A DNA stretch of 64,000 nucleotides from Casp-actino8 sp964563545. Its GTDB lineage: Bacteria; Actinomycetota; Acidimicrobiia; Acidimicrobiales; Ilumatobacteraceae. The number at the start of each line of letters is the position of its first letter. Position 1 is the stretch's first letter. The notes under the pieces are model-generated. The model had not been told where the DNA came from. It did not search any database and saw only the letters and a list, made by a program, of their open reading frames with translations. A program made the position numbers and the translations under genes. Positions 33,206-41,397 of this stretch are shown here, one piece after another. The stretch covers positions 20,328 through 84,327 of the forward strand of contig CAZLXB010000008.1 of NCBI GenBank assembly GCA_964563545.1, written 5' to 3'.

Positions 33206-34257
33206 CCTCGGTTCCCGTGTCGCCCGAACGCCGCTTCGCGAGTGACAACAACGCCGGCGTCCATCCGCGCGTTCTCGAAGCGATCGTCGCCGCCAACTCC
33301 GGACACGCCACGGCGTACGGCGACGACTCCTGGACGCGTCGCGCCGAGTCGGTCTTTCGCGAACTCTTCGACTCCGAGGTCGAGTCGTTCATGGTGTGGG
33401 GTGGCACCGGAGCCAACGTCATGGCACTGGCCACCATGCTCTCCCCCGCCGGTGCCGTTCTGTGCACCGATGCCGCCCATATCAACGTCGACGAGACGGG
33501 TGCTCCCGAGCGTGTGCTCGGCTCGAAGTTGATCGACGTCCCGCACGACAACGGTCGACTCCGTCCGGATCAGATTCGCGAGTTCGCACACTTCACCGGG
33601 GTCATGCACCACGTGCAACCGAGTGTGCTCTCGATCACCCAGAGCACCGAATGGGGAACTCTGTATTCACCCGAGGAGATCGGCGTGCTGTGCGAAACCG
33701 CCCACTCGATGGGTATGACTGTTCATCTGGACGGAGCGCGTATCGCCAATGCCACCGCCGCGCTCGGTGGAAGCGTCGAAGCACTTCGTTCGTTCACCAT
33801 CGACGCCGGCGTCGACGTCGTCTCCTTTGGCGGAGCCAAGAACGGCATGATGCACGGCGAGGCGGTGGTCTACTTGAACACCTCCCTCGCCCGCTCGGCG
33901 CCGTACGTTCGCAAACAGGTGACCCAGTTACCGTCCAAGGTTCGCTACATCTCGGCCCAGTTCATCGCTCTCCTGGAAGACGGCCTCTGGATCGAGAACG
34001 CAACCCACGCCAATAGCATGGCGACTCGTCTTTACGAGCGGGTCGCGGGCCTATCGGCAGTCCGGCTTTCCGGACCCCCGGCGGTCAACAGCTTGTACCC
34101 GGTCCTTCCGGCCGATCGGATCGATGCCCTACGGGACTGGTCGTTCTTCTATGACTGGAGCGTTCACGATCATCAGGTCCGCTGGATGACCTCCTGGGAC
34201 ACGACCGAGGCCGACATCGACGCCTTTGCCGAGGGTGTGGCTCACTTCCTGGGCTGA
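33202..34257 (+). CDS. Low-specificity threonine aldolase family protein (beta-eliminating lyase)
   Basis: 351 residues, PLP fold type I enzyme. FASDNNAGVHPRVLEAIVAAN at the N-terminus, MVWGGTGANVMALATML, HLDGARIANA and the Schiff-base lysine in VSFGGAKNGMMHGEAV, all typical of L-threonine aldolase/phenylserine aldolase. Splits L-threonine or similar beta-hydroxy amino acids into glycine and aldehyde, which fits the glycine metabolism seen elsewhere in the window only loosely. The ATG at 33202 is preferred; a GTG at 33154 is an alternative. Confidence 0.9.
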   Translation: MTSVPVSPERRFASDNNAGVHPRVLEAIVAANSGHATAYGDDSWTRRAESVFRELFDSEVESFMVWGGTGANVMALATMLSPAGAVLCTDAAHINVDETGAPERVLGSKLIDVPHDNGRLRPDQIREFAHFTGVMHHVQPSVLSITQSTEWGTLYSPEEIGVLCETAHSMGMTVHLDGARIANATAALGGSVEALRSFTIDAGVDVVSFGGAKNGMMHGEAVVYLNTSLARSAPYVRKQVTQLPSKVRYISAQFIALLEDGLWIENATHANSMATRLYERVAGLSAVRLSGPPAVNSLYPVLPADRIDALRDWSFFYDWSVHDHQVRWMTSWDTTEADIDAFAEGVAHFLG

Positions 34258-34390
34258 ACTCGGGTTCAACCGACCTCTCGCTTCCTCTTCCACCCGCCCA
34301 CCCGGACCCCTTCCTCGGCCCCTCCCCTGGCCCCACTTCTGGGTGCCCTTTGCCGGCCCCACCGCCCGACGAACGTCACAAAATCCCTAA

Positions 34391-34419
34391 TTGACCATTC
34401 GGTTAGTTACCCCTAACTT
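34391..34419 (+). promoter_or_regulatory. Promoter candidate for the WhiB gene
   Basis: TTGACC at 34391-34396 and TAACTT at 34414-34419 with a 17-bp spacer. The spacer and -10 overlap the inverted repeat GTTAG (34402-34406) / CTAAC (34413-34417), so a repressor or autoregulator could bind there. The downstream GGGGAGG at 34434-34440 is the ribosome-binding site for the ATG at 34450. The rest of the 192-bp intergenic region is C-rich with no other feature that I see. Confidence 0.55.
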
Positions 34420-34449
34420 GCCGTTGTCGCCCTGGGGAGGGCGCTGGCA

Positions 34450-34761
34450 ATGGGGGTTCGAGTGGCAATAGTCGACATCGTCATCACCCGTCGGCAGACC
34501 GACGACGCCTGGATGAACAAGGGCGCCTGTCGGGGAATGACCCACTTGTTCTTCCCCTCGACCGCCGAGCGTCCGCAGGCCCGTGAGCGTCGTGAGGCGG
34601 CGGCCCGTGAGGTCTGTGCCGGCTGCACCGTACGGACGATCTGCCGAGAGTTCGCACGCGAGAATCACGAGTATGGACTCTGGGGTGGCGAGAGCGAGGA
34701 CGAGCGGCACGACGCCGGCTACCGCCTCATCGCCCCGATCGGCATTCGCGCGGCCGGCTGA
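34450..34761 (+). CDS. WhiB-family transcriptional regulator
   Basis: 103 residues with the 4Fe-4S ligands Cys27 (GACRG), Cys56 and Cys59 (VCAGC) and Cys65 (TICREF), and the tryptophan/glycine turn GLWGGESE (76-83). This pattern defines the actinobacterial Wbl family, which acts with the primary sigma factor. The subtype cannot be fixed; the length and N-terminal DDAWMNKGACRG look most like WhiB1/WhiB2-type proteins. The ATG at 34450 is preceded by GGGGAGG. It is three bases before the next gene, but probably has its own strong promoter. Confidence 0.93.
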   Translation: MGVRVAIVDIVITRRQTDDAWMNKGACRGMTHLFFPSTAERPQARERREAAAREVCAGCTVRTICREFARENHEYGLWGGESEDERHDAGYRLIAPIGIRAAG

Positions 34762-34764
34762 CCG

Positions 34765-35829
34765 ATGACCGAGGTCGACAACCGGTCGGCCCTTCATGCG
34801 GCGTGGCGGGAATACGGGGATCCGCGTCGGATCATCGACGTACTCGACACGAGTCCACGCGTCTCCACCAACACCGTCTTTCGCATCGAACTCGACGACG
34901 GCTCCCGGGTCTTTGGCAAGGTGTCGCACTACGGCTCGTACTTCCTCTTCGCCGAGGATCATGACCGGCTCTTCCGTTGCACCGAACTTCTCGGCGACGG
35001 TCCGTTCGCGAACTTCCTCGCCCCGGTACTCGGCCTTGACACTCCGCGCGGTCGTCGGGCGTTCACCTGGTACGACGAACGGGTCTGGGTCGCGTTCTAC
35101 GAAGAAGCACCACGGGCCGAGTCGCTCCCCCGCCAACTCTCGATCGCCGAGATCCGTTGTCTGGCCACCGAGATGGCCCGCTTCCACTCCGAATGCCGCC
35201 GCATCGCCCCGCGCATTCCCTCGATGTCGAACTCGATCAAGTCCGACGCCATTCATCTGCTCGACCTCCTGTCGAGCCCATTCGCGCCTCGAAATTTCGA
35301 ACTGCAACCCGAGCACATCGGGGTTCTGCATCGGCACACGCACCGGTTCCTCGTGGAGCTCGAGAACATCCGCTACGACTCGTGGGACCGCATCCCGATC
35401 CTCGTCGACTGGAATCTCGGCAACTTCTCGGTCCGCTACGACGAACCCGAGAGATTTCGTTTGTTCAGCCGTTGGGATTACGACTGGTTCCGTGTCGAGT
35501 CCCGCCTGCTCGACTTCTACTTTCTGTCCCGCGTGTCCTCGGCCACCGGAGATCAGACTCACTGGTCGTACTCACCCCACACGCTCGTGGAGCCGCATTT
35601 CGTCGAATTCGTACGCGCCTATCACTCGGTCGATCCGTTGTCCGAGGACGAGATCCGATTCCTGCCCGAGGCGTACCGTTTCTTCATCCTGAACTACGTC
35701 GTACGCGAAGGAGCGCGCTTTTTCCGACCGGATCTGTGCACCAAGTTCCGAAGTGACGCCGCTCGCACCTATCTTCCCGCGTGCGATCGCCTCGACGTCT
35801 CTCCCCTCCTACGAGCCATCGATGCCTAG
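34765..35829 (+). CDS. APH-like kinase-fold protein
   Basis: 354 residues with aminoglycoside-phosphotransferase/choline-kinase-like features: LVDWNLGNFSV in place of the catalytic HGDxHxGN loop (Asp and Asn retained, His changed to Trp) and RWDYDWFRVE as the following metal-binding DXD-like segment. An N-terminal nucleotide-binding lobe with Lys in RVFGKVSHYGS precedes it. It may phosphorylate a small molecule or be a fold-only relative. Follows whiB by three bases, so it is in the same transcription unit. Confidence 0.75.
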   Translation: MTEVDNRSALHAAWREYGDPRRIIDVLDTSPRVSTNTVFRIELDDGSRVFGKVSHYGSYFLFAEDHDRLFRCTELLGDGPFANFLAPVLGLDTPRGRRAFTWYDERVWVAFYEEAPRAESLPRQLSIAEIRCLATEMARFHSECRRIAPRIPSMSNSIKSDAIHLLDLLSSPFAPRNFELQPEHIGVLHRHTHRFLVELENIRYDSWDRIPILVDWNLGNFSVRYDEPERFRLFSRWDYDWFRVESRLLDFYFLSRVSSATGDQTHWSYSPHTLVEPHFVEFVRAYHSVDPLSEDEIRFLPEAYRFFILNYVVREGARFFRPDLCTKFRSDAARTYLPACDRLDVSPLLRAIDA

Positions 35830-35838
35830 GATTCGCCC

Positions 35839-36735
35839 GTGACGACGAATCAGCGTTCGGGTGGCGGTCACGACGTTCTTGTCGTCGGTAGCGCGAACCT
35901 CGATCTGGTCGCAACGGTCGATCACCTCCCAGCCCCGGGCGAAACGGTGATCGGCACCGACTACGCCGAGCACCCCGGTGGCAAGGGCCTCAATCAGGCC
36001 GTGGCCGCAAAGCGAGCCGGCGCGCGAACTGCATTCCTCGGCTGTCTCGGCAACGATGCCGCCGGCGACTCGCTCCATCAACTCCTCTCCCAGGAAGGCA
36101 TCGACCGCTTGGTCAGCGATGTCTCCGGCCCCACCGGACGTGCGTTGATCGCCGTCGACAGTCGAGCCGAGAACTCCATCGTCGTGGTTCCGGGCGCCAA
36201 TTCGGCGGTCTCGATCGGTGTCGTCGACGACCGACGCGACGTCATCGCCCGCGCCACCGTGGTGCTGTGCCAACTCGAAATTCCGATCGAAGCCGTCGAG
36301 GCCACGCTCGCCATCGCGCGGCTCGGCGGTGCCCGAACCGTTCTGAATCCGGCTCCGGCCGCCGAGCTGCCCCGAGGAATTCTCGAACTGTGCGACATCG
36401 TCGTCCCGAATCAGCACGAGGTGGCCCAACTGGGTGGCACGAGTGCGCTTCTCGACGCCGGTGTCGGCACGGTCGTCATCACTCTCGGTGCACGCGGCAT
36501 CCGCGTCGTCACCCGCGAAGGAGAATGGGAAGTCCCGCCTTTCGTGGTTCGGGCCATCGACACCACCGGCGCCGGCGATGCCGCGTGCGGTGCGCTGGCG
36601 GCGGCACTGAGTCAGGGATCCGATGTCCTCACTGCGGCTCGTCGGGCTTCCGCCGCCGGTGCGCTGGCCGCCACCCGCCGCGGTGCGGTGCCATCGTTGC
36701 CGACGGCCGATGAGATCGACGCCCTCGTCAACTGA
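35839..36735 (+). CDS. rbsK: PfkB-family sugar kinase, ribokinase-like
   Basis: 298 residues. Signature SANLDLVATVDHLPAPGETVIG at the N-terminus, HPGGKGLNQAVAAKRAGA, and the ATP/anion-hole motif DTTGAGDAACGALAA near the C-terminus. Ribokinase is the best guess (NXXGGKGXNQA with nearby VPNQHEVAQLGG), but other PfkB carbohydrate kinases fit too. GTG start at 35839, 9 bp after the APH-like gene. Its last 8 bp overlap the convergent prmA. Confidence 0.83.
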   Translation: MTTNQRSGGGHDVLVVGSANLDLVATVDHLPAPGETVIGTDYAEHPGGKGLNQAVAAKRAGARTAFLGCLGNDAAGDSLHQLLSQEGIDRLVSDVSGPTGRALIAVDSRAENSIVVVPGANSAVSIGVVDDRRDVIARATVVLCQLEIPIEAVEATLAIARLGGARTVLNPAPAAELPRGILELCDIVVPNQHEVAQLGGTSALLDAGVGTVVITLGARGIRVVTREGEWEVPPFVVRAIDTTGAGDAACGALAAALSQGSDVLTAARRASAAGALAATRRGAVPSLPTADEIDALVN

Positions 36736-37540
36736 GGACCACTGCCGCCCATCCGTCGATCACCCGACACTCCACGACGCGCAACGGTGAGAGCGCATCG
36801 AGCACGTGCTGATAGTGACCATCGAGGACCCCACTGATCACGAGGAGCCCGTCCGGCTTCACGAGTCGCCTGAGTTCGTCGCTCAGCTCGATCAGAGTCG
36901 GCGCGAGGATGTTCGCAACGACGATGTCGAAATCGGTCCGGATCGACGCCAGTTCGTTGGTCGTGGCGAACCATCGATCGTCCACGCCGTTACGACGAGC
37001 ATTCTCCTGTGACACCTCGACCGCGGCCGGCGTGATGTCGACCCCGACCGCGCGTGTTGCACCGAGGGCGAGCGCCGTTATCCCGAGCACGCCGCTACCG
37101 CAGCCGACGTCGAGCACCGACCGACCGTGGACTTCGATCTCGGCCAAGATCGAAAGACACGCTCTCGTCGTGGGATGGTCACCCAACCCGAAAGTTGCCC
37201 CCGGCTCGATCAGTATCCGCGTGCCGACCGTCGGCGTCTCGACGTCTATCCATGCCGGCACGATCTCGAGATCAGCGGTCACCGGGACTGGCGCCACATG
37301 AGAACGCCATTCGGTTCCGATCGAGTCGTCGATGTCCTCGAAACGCCAGTTCAGATCCGCCGGAAGCGAGTCGATCGCTTCGATGACCGACGATCGATTC
37401 TCGCCCAGACTCGTTCGTAAAGTCACCGTGCCGTCGCTATGCCAATGTTCACTGAGCGCGCTCGCACCGAGCCCCCACAAGAGGTCAGCGACGAACTCGA
37501 CGTCGGTCGGATTCGTGACCACGGCGATACCGAGGGTCAT
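36728..37540 (-). CDS. prmA: Ribosomal protein L11 methyltransferase
   Basis: 270 residues. N-terminal ferredoxin-like domain, then the Rossmann methyltransferase: TFGLGDHPTTRACL, the SAM motif VLDVGCGSGVLGITAL and the NILAPTLIELSDEL catalytic loop of PrmA. Methylates ribosomal protein L11. The ATG at 37540 overlaps nothing; it lies 7 bp from the gamma carbonic anhydrase gene on the same strand. Overlaps the convergent rbsK by 8 bp. Confidence 0.93.
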   Translation of the reverse strand: MTLGIAVVTNPTDVEFVADLLWGLGASALSEHWHSDGTVTLRTSLGENRSSVIEAIDSLPADLNWRFEDIDDSIGTEWRSHVAPVPVTADLEIVPAWIDVETPTVGTRILIEPGATFGLGDHPTTRACLSILAEIEVHGRSVLDVGCGSGVLGITALALGATRAVGVDITPAAVEVSQENARRNGVDDRWFATTNELASIRTDFDIVVANILAPTLIELSDELRRLVKPDGLLVISGVLDGHYQHVLDALSPLRVVECRVIDGWAAVVLS

Positions 37541-37547
37541 GAAGTGC

Positions 37548-38132
37548 TCACGTATCGAGGCGACGCAACTCCCGCCGGAAGCGGTCGCCGCGGGCGACGT
37601 ACGACGCGGCCGCCAAGGCGATGTCGGCCGAGCGCGCGCGTCCTTCCTTGATCACCGCCGGCGCGCCCACGGCCAGCGCGCCACTTGGAACCTCGGTGCC
37701 GTTCAGGAGAACACTGTTGGCCCCGACCACGGCTCCCGAGCGCACGACCACTTGGTGCATCACGATCGATCCGTTACCGACCAGCGACCCGTCCTCGATC
37801 GTGCACCCCTCGAGGTGGACGATGTGTCCGATCACGCAGTCGTCGCCGACCACGGTGGGCCACACGTGGGTCGTGTGCAGCACGCATCCGTCCTGAATCG
37901 ACGTTCGCTCACCGATCCGAATCTCTCCGTCGTCGGCCCGCAGAACCGCCCCCGGCCAGATCGAACTCTGAGCTCCGATCGTCACCATTCCGATGACCAC
38001 CGCATCCGGGTGCACATAGGCCGACGGATGAATCGAGGGTTCCTTGTCTCCCAATGCATAGATCGGCACCGCACCAAAGTAGTCGGCGCGTCGGTGCACT
38101 AGGGCGGTGAGGTCGATTCCCGATAGGGTCAC
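37548..38132 (-). CDS. Gamma carbonic anhydrase-like left-handed beta-helix protein
   Basis: 194 residues of hexapeptide repeats (IHPSAYVHPDAVVIG, ...SIQDGCVLHTTHVW, ...GHIVHLEGCTIEDGSLVGNGSIVM) typical of the gamma-CA/YrdA family. The three zinc histidines appear present in VLHTTH and GHIVHLEGC. Carbonic anhydrase activity is possible but many homologues are inactive. The first codon is uncertain: the GTG at 38132 is only 5 bp from the divergent RD-rich gene. Probably operonic with prmA. Confidence 0.85.
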   Translation of the reverse strand: MTLSGIDLTALVHRRADYFGAVPIYALGDKEPSIHPSAYVHPDAVVIGMVTIGAQSSIWPGAVLRADDGEIRIGERTSIQDGCVLHTTHVWPTVVGDDCVIGHIVHLEGCTIEDGSLVGNGSIVMHQVVVRSGAVVGANSVLLNGTEVPSGALAVGAPAVIKEGRARSADIALAAASYVARGDRFRRELRRLDT

Positions 38133-38137
38133 GAGCC

Positions 38138-39565
38138 ATGTCCCGCCGGATCGAGATCGAGTTGACGAGTTCGCGCCCCGACGGCACCTGGACGTGGCGC
38201 GCCGCCGGTGCGCGCGAGCCCAAGGGTGTCCTCGATGGTTCGATCCTCCCGTCGAGCAGCAAGGCGGGCGACGTGGTCAAGGTCGACGCCGAATTCGACA
38301 TCGACGGAATCGAGATCCTCTCGGTCGTCCAGACCCGCGCCAAGGTCAACAAGGTCGAGACTCTCACCATCATCGGCAGTGACAAACCGTTCGAACCGGT
38401 CACGCAACAACTCGCCAAGCGCGCCGACAAGCGTGGCCCGCGTCGCGATCGCCGCGACGGAGATCGTCGAGATGACCGGCGCGATGGCGACCGTCGAGGC
38501 GAGCGCCGTGAAGGTCGCGCCGACGGCAACGAGCGTCGGCCGCGCCCCGATTCGGATCGGCCGCGGGGCCCGCGACGTCCGCGCTTCGAAGCGCCGCCCG
38601 AACTCCCCCAACGGCCGCGCCCCAAGCGACTGAAGCCGGGTTCTCAACACCGCAAGGCCGTCCTCGCCGATCTGCCCGAGAATCAGCGTCCCATCGCCGA
38701 ACTCGCGCTTCAGGGAATGCAAGCTGTTCGTCAGCGCCTGAAGACGGCCAATGAGGCCCTCGCCGCCGAAGGCAAGCCGACGATGCCCGAGCAGAGTGTT
38801 CTGCAGATGGCGCAAGATCTGATTCCGCGTCTGCGCGTCGCGGATTGGCTCGACCGTGCCGAGGCCGCCAAACGCGATCTCGAAAACCTCGATCTCCGCG
38901 ACCTGCGCAGCGTCCTCGCGGCGGCGAACGACCCCGGGATCGAACGTGATGAGGCGTGTCGCAACCTCGTGAACGAGTTGAAGGCCGGTCTCGTCGCGCG
39001 TACGGCGGCCGAGCACCAGAACTGGCTGAGCGACATCGGAGCCGCAGTCGACGTCGGCCGCGTCGTACGAGCGCTGAAGTTGGCTGGCCAACCGCCCAAG
39101 CCCGGTGAGCGCCTACCCGAGGATCTGGCCCGACGCCTGACCGACGTCACGATCGCCAACCTCACGACCGACGCTCTGGCCGAGCGCTGGATCGCGGTTC
39201 TCGAGGCGGCGGCGTTCTCCCCCATCCGGAGCCAGATCAAGGTCGCGGCGATTCCGACCCAGACCACACCTGAGTTGCAAAAGACCGTGGAACGCCTGGC
39301 CGCGCTGTTGCCCCAAATCGCTGTGCTCTTCGGAGTCGCGGCACCGACCGGTGGCCAACTCCCCAAGCCCTTGCGCCCGACGCGTCCGACGGCCAAGAAG
39401 ATTCCGCCCAAGCCGCCCACTTCTCCGGTGGTCGACGCCCCCGCCGAGTCCGTGACACCAGCGTCGAAGGACACCGTCACCACCGCCGAGTCGGCAGCGC
39501 CGGCGACGGAGGTAACGGCCCAAGTGAGCCCGTCGGACTCGGCGCCGGGGCAGTCCGCCGACTGA
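38138..39565 (+). CDS. Hypothetical protein with Arg/Asp-rich disordered region
   Basis: 475 residues in three parts: N-terminal beta-rich domain (about 1-90, RIEIELTSSRPDGTWTWRAAGAREPKGVL), a long charged repeat region (about 95-150) rich in DRRDGDRR units and Arg-Pro, and a helical C-terminal half (about 175-400) followed by a Thr/Pro/Ala-rich tail. The middle resembles RGG/RD-type nucleic-acid-binding linkers; the C-terminal helices are of unknown fold. Homologues in Acidimicrobiia are usual as hypothetical proteins, I believe; I make no functional claim beyond likely nucleic-acid association. No signal peptide. Confidence 0.7.
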   Translation: MSRRIEIELTSSRPDGTWTWRAAGAREPKGVLDGSILPSSSKAGDVVKVDAEFDIDGIEILSVVQTRAKVNKVETLTIIGSDKPFEPVTQQLAKRADKRGPRRDRRDGDRRDDRRDGDRRGERREGRADGNERRPRPDSDRPRGPRRPRFEAPPELPQRPRPKRLKPGSQHRKAVLADLPENQRPIAELALQGMQAVRQRLKTANEALAAEGKPTMPEQSVLQMAQDLIPRLRVADWLDRAEAAKRDLENLDLRDLRSVLAAANDPGIERDEACRNLVNELKAGLVARTAAEHQNWLSDIGAAVDVGRVVRALKLAGQPPKPGERLPEDLARRLTDVTIANLTTDALAERWIAVLEAAAFSPIRSQIKVAAIPTQTTPELQKTVERLAALLPQIAVLFGVAAPTGGQLPKPLRPTRPTAKKIPPKPPTSPVVDAPAESVTPASKDTVTTAESAAPATEVTAQVSPSDSAPGQSAD

Positions 39566-39598
39566 AGTCCTCCGCCGACCCAGAACTACGGTCGGGGT

Positions 39599-40384
39599 AT
39601 GAGCAACATCGTCACCTACACCGCCGAAGGCCGCGTCGGCATCATCACCCTCAACCGTCCGGATGCGCGCAATGCCGTCAACAACGACGTCGCGACCGGC
39701 ATGGAAGCCGCGATCGATGCCCTCGAAGCCGACGACAACGTCTGGGTCGGCATTCTCACCGCCAACACCGAGGGCCAGGAACGACCGGTGTTCTGCGCCG
39801 GCGCCGACCTGAAGGCCATCAACTCGGGGCAGGCCACCGGGCTCAACACGAAGCGCGGCGGCTTCGCCGGCTTCGTCTACCGTGAGCGGCGCAAGCCGAT
39901 CATCGTCGCGGTCGACGGTCTGGCCACGGCCGGCGGATGCGAAATCGTTCTCGCCGCCGATCTCGTGATCGCCACCACACGCTCGGCCTTCGGCTTGGCC
40001 GAAGTGAAGCGCAATCTCATCGCCGGCGCCGGCGGACTCTTCCGTCTTCCGCGCGCGATCGGTCAAGCCGCCGCCATGGAAGCCATCCTCACCGGTGAGC
40101 CGATTCCAGCCGAGCGTGCCTACCATCTCGGCCTCGTGTCACGCCTGGTCGAGCCGGGTCAGGCCATGGCCGAGGCACGTCGCCTCGCCGACCAGATCAC
40201 GGCGTGTGCGCCTCTCGCGGTGTATGCGAGTCGACAGGTCGTGCGCGCGGCTGCGTATCAGACCGACGACGAGTTGATCTCGCTGACCAACAAACTCTTC
40301 GCCGGAGTCATGGCTTCCGAAGACACCAAAGAAGGTCTGACTGCGTTCATCGAGAAGCGTCCTCCGAACTGGACCGGCCGCTAG
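39599..40384 (+). CDS. Enoyl-CoA hydratase/isomerase family protein
   Basis: 261 residues. Crotonase fold: GIITLNRPDARNAVNNDV, FCAGADLKAI (oxyanion-hole Ala/Gly), VAVDGLATAGGCEIVLAADLVIATTRSAFGLAEVKRNLIAGAGG (second oxyanion Gly and catalytic Glu region). Likely beta-oxidation hydratase or a related degradation enzyme. ATG at 39599. Its TAG overlaps the TAG of the convergent GNAT gene (CTAG). Confidence 0.92.
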   Translation: MSNIVTYTAEGRVGIITLNRPDARNAVNNDVATGMEAAIDALEADDNVWVGILTANTEGQERPVFCAGADLKAINSGQATGLNTKRGGFAGFVYRERRKPIIVAVDGLATAGGCEIVLAADLVIATTRSAFGLAEVKRNLIAGAGGLFRLPRAIGQAAAMEAILTGEPIPAERAYHLGLVSRLVEPGQAMAEARRLADQITACAPLAVYASRQVVRAAAYQTDDELISLTNKLFAGVMASEDTKEGLTAFIEKRPPNWTGR

Positions 40385-40830
40385 TCGAGCCGGCGCGACA
40401 CCACGATCGAGCGAGCGGTCACCGCGGCCCGTTCGTACAAGTTCTTCGTCTCCCGGTCACCAGGTAGAGCCGTGGCCTCGAAGTAGCGGCATCCTCCCGC
40501 CTTCGCGGACTGCATGGCTGCGGCCACCAAGGCGTCTCCGAAACCGAGTTCACGGGCCTCGGCGCGCACGAAAACGCGATCCACGGTGAAGACGCGTCCA
40601 CGAGTGGAGTCATCGCGCGCCGAGCCGACGAGGAAGCCCACGACCACATCGTCGATCGTCCCGACCCAGGTGGTGGGCCACTCGCCAAGATCCGACAACG
40701 GCGGATGCTCGGCGAGCCAGGCGTCTCCCCCTCTTTGTCCCGCGAGACCGACTCGGGCCTCAGCCTCGATCCGAATGCACTCGTCGCGATCGGACGGATC
40801 CGCTGGACGGACCTCCGGTTCGACGGCCAC
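40381..40830 (-). CDS. GNAT-family N-acetyltransferase
   Basis: 149 residues. GNAT fold: VRPADPSDRDECIRIEAEAR, the strand VGTIDDVVVGFLVGS, and the acetyl-CoA loop VFVRAEARELGFGDALVAAAM, a variant of the Q/RXXGXG/A motif. No specific substrate can be read from the sequence. Adjacent to the DUF4193 gene (6-bp gap), same strand. Confidence 0.85.
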   Translation of the reverse strand: MAVEPEVRPADPSDRDECIRIEAEARVGLAGQRGGDAWLAEHPPLSDLGEWPTTWVGTIDDVVVGFLVGSARDDSTRGRVFTVDRVFVRAEARELGFGDALVAAAMQSAKAGGCRYFEATALPGDRETKNLYERAAVTARSIVVSRRLD

Positions 40831-40836
40831 GATCGA

Positions 40837-41307
40837 TCAGGAAAAGAGCGGACAGGTGTCGTCGCCCACCGGACAGACCGGCGCGCCTTTGCGGACCAGC
40901 AGGAAACACTGGGGGCACATCCGCTCGTCGGGACGCTTCGGCTGGATGCTCGTTTCGGGATCGGCCACCGACGGCAGCTCCTCCTCTTCCTCCTGCTCTT
41001 CTTCACCCTCTTCGCTACGACGGAGCAGGCGCTCGTCGAGGATCTTGGCCAAGTCCTCCTCGACGTCGTCGGCGGCGAGGAGTTCTTCGTCCTCGTCCTC
41101 GGTGGCGCGCTTCGGGCGGGCGACCGAAGCGGTCTCCTCCTCGTCCTCGTCGATCTCGGCGTCGGCTTCGTCCTCGTCGAGTTCGTCGATCTCTCCGTCG
41201 AGGTCGTCCTCGTCGATTTCGTCGATGTCGACCTCGGGATCGTCCTCCTCGATGAACCCCTCAGAATCGAGGTCTTCCTCGTCGATCATGTCGTCATCTG
41301 AGGCCAT
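40837..41307 (-). CDS. DUF4193-type protein with extended acidic N-terminus
   Basis: 156 residues. Very acidic first ~100 residues (runs of Glu and Asp), followed by VEEDLAKILDERLLRRSE and a C-terminal CPQCFLLVRKGAPVCPVGDDTCPLF zinc-binding region. The C-terminal part resembles the actinobacterial DUF4193 family (small, essential-associated, unknown function), usually about 100 residues; this copy has a long acidic extension. An imperfect promoter and inverted repeat lie upstream. Confidence 0.78.
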   Translation of the reverse strand: MASDDDMIDEEDLDSEGFIEEDDPEVDIDEIDEDDLDGEIDELDEDEADAEIDEDEEETASVARPKRATEDEDEELLAADDVEEDLAKILDERLLRRSEEGEEEQEEEEELPSVADPETSIQPKRPDERMCPQCFLLVRKGAPVCPVGDDTCPLFS

Positions 41308-41332
41308 ATGAGCCGGAACTCCTTCTGAACAT

Positions 41333-41360
41333 GTGTCCGCGGGCGCGGATAATAGGACAC
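41333..41360 (-). promoter_or_regulatory. Promoter region of DUF4193 gene with inverted repeat
   Basis: In the 90-bp gap upstream of the DUF4193 start there is an inverted repeat GTGTCC (41333-41338) / GGACAC (41355-41360) flanking a - strand -10-like TATTAT (41354-41349). The -35 is poor. The ribosome-binding site AGAAGGAG lies about 11-14 bases before the ATG at 41307. The repeat could be an operator; evidence is weak. Confidence 0.35.
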
Positions 41361-41397
41361 GGATCGGGCCGACTGGTGGTCTGCCCGGTGACTCCCG

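Noticed and set aside
35371..35480. Antibiotic resistance function for the APH-like protein
   Set aside because: The catalytic HGD loop is altered to VDW, and the fold family covers many non-resistance kinases.
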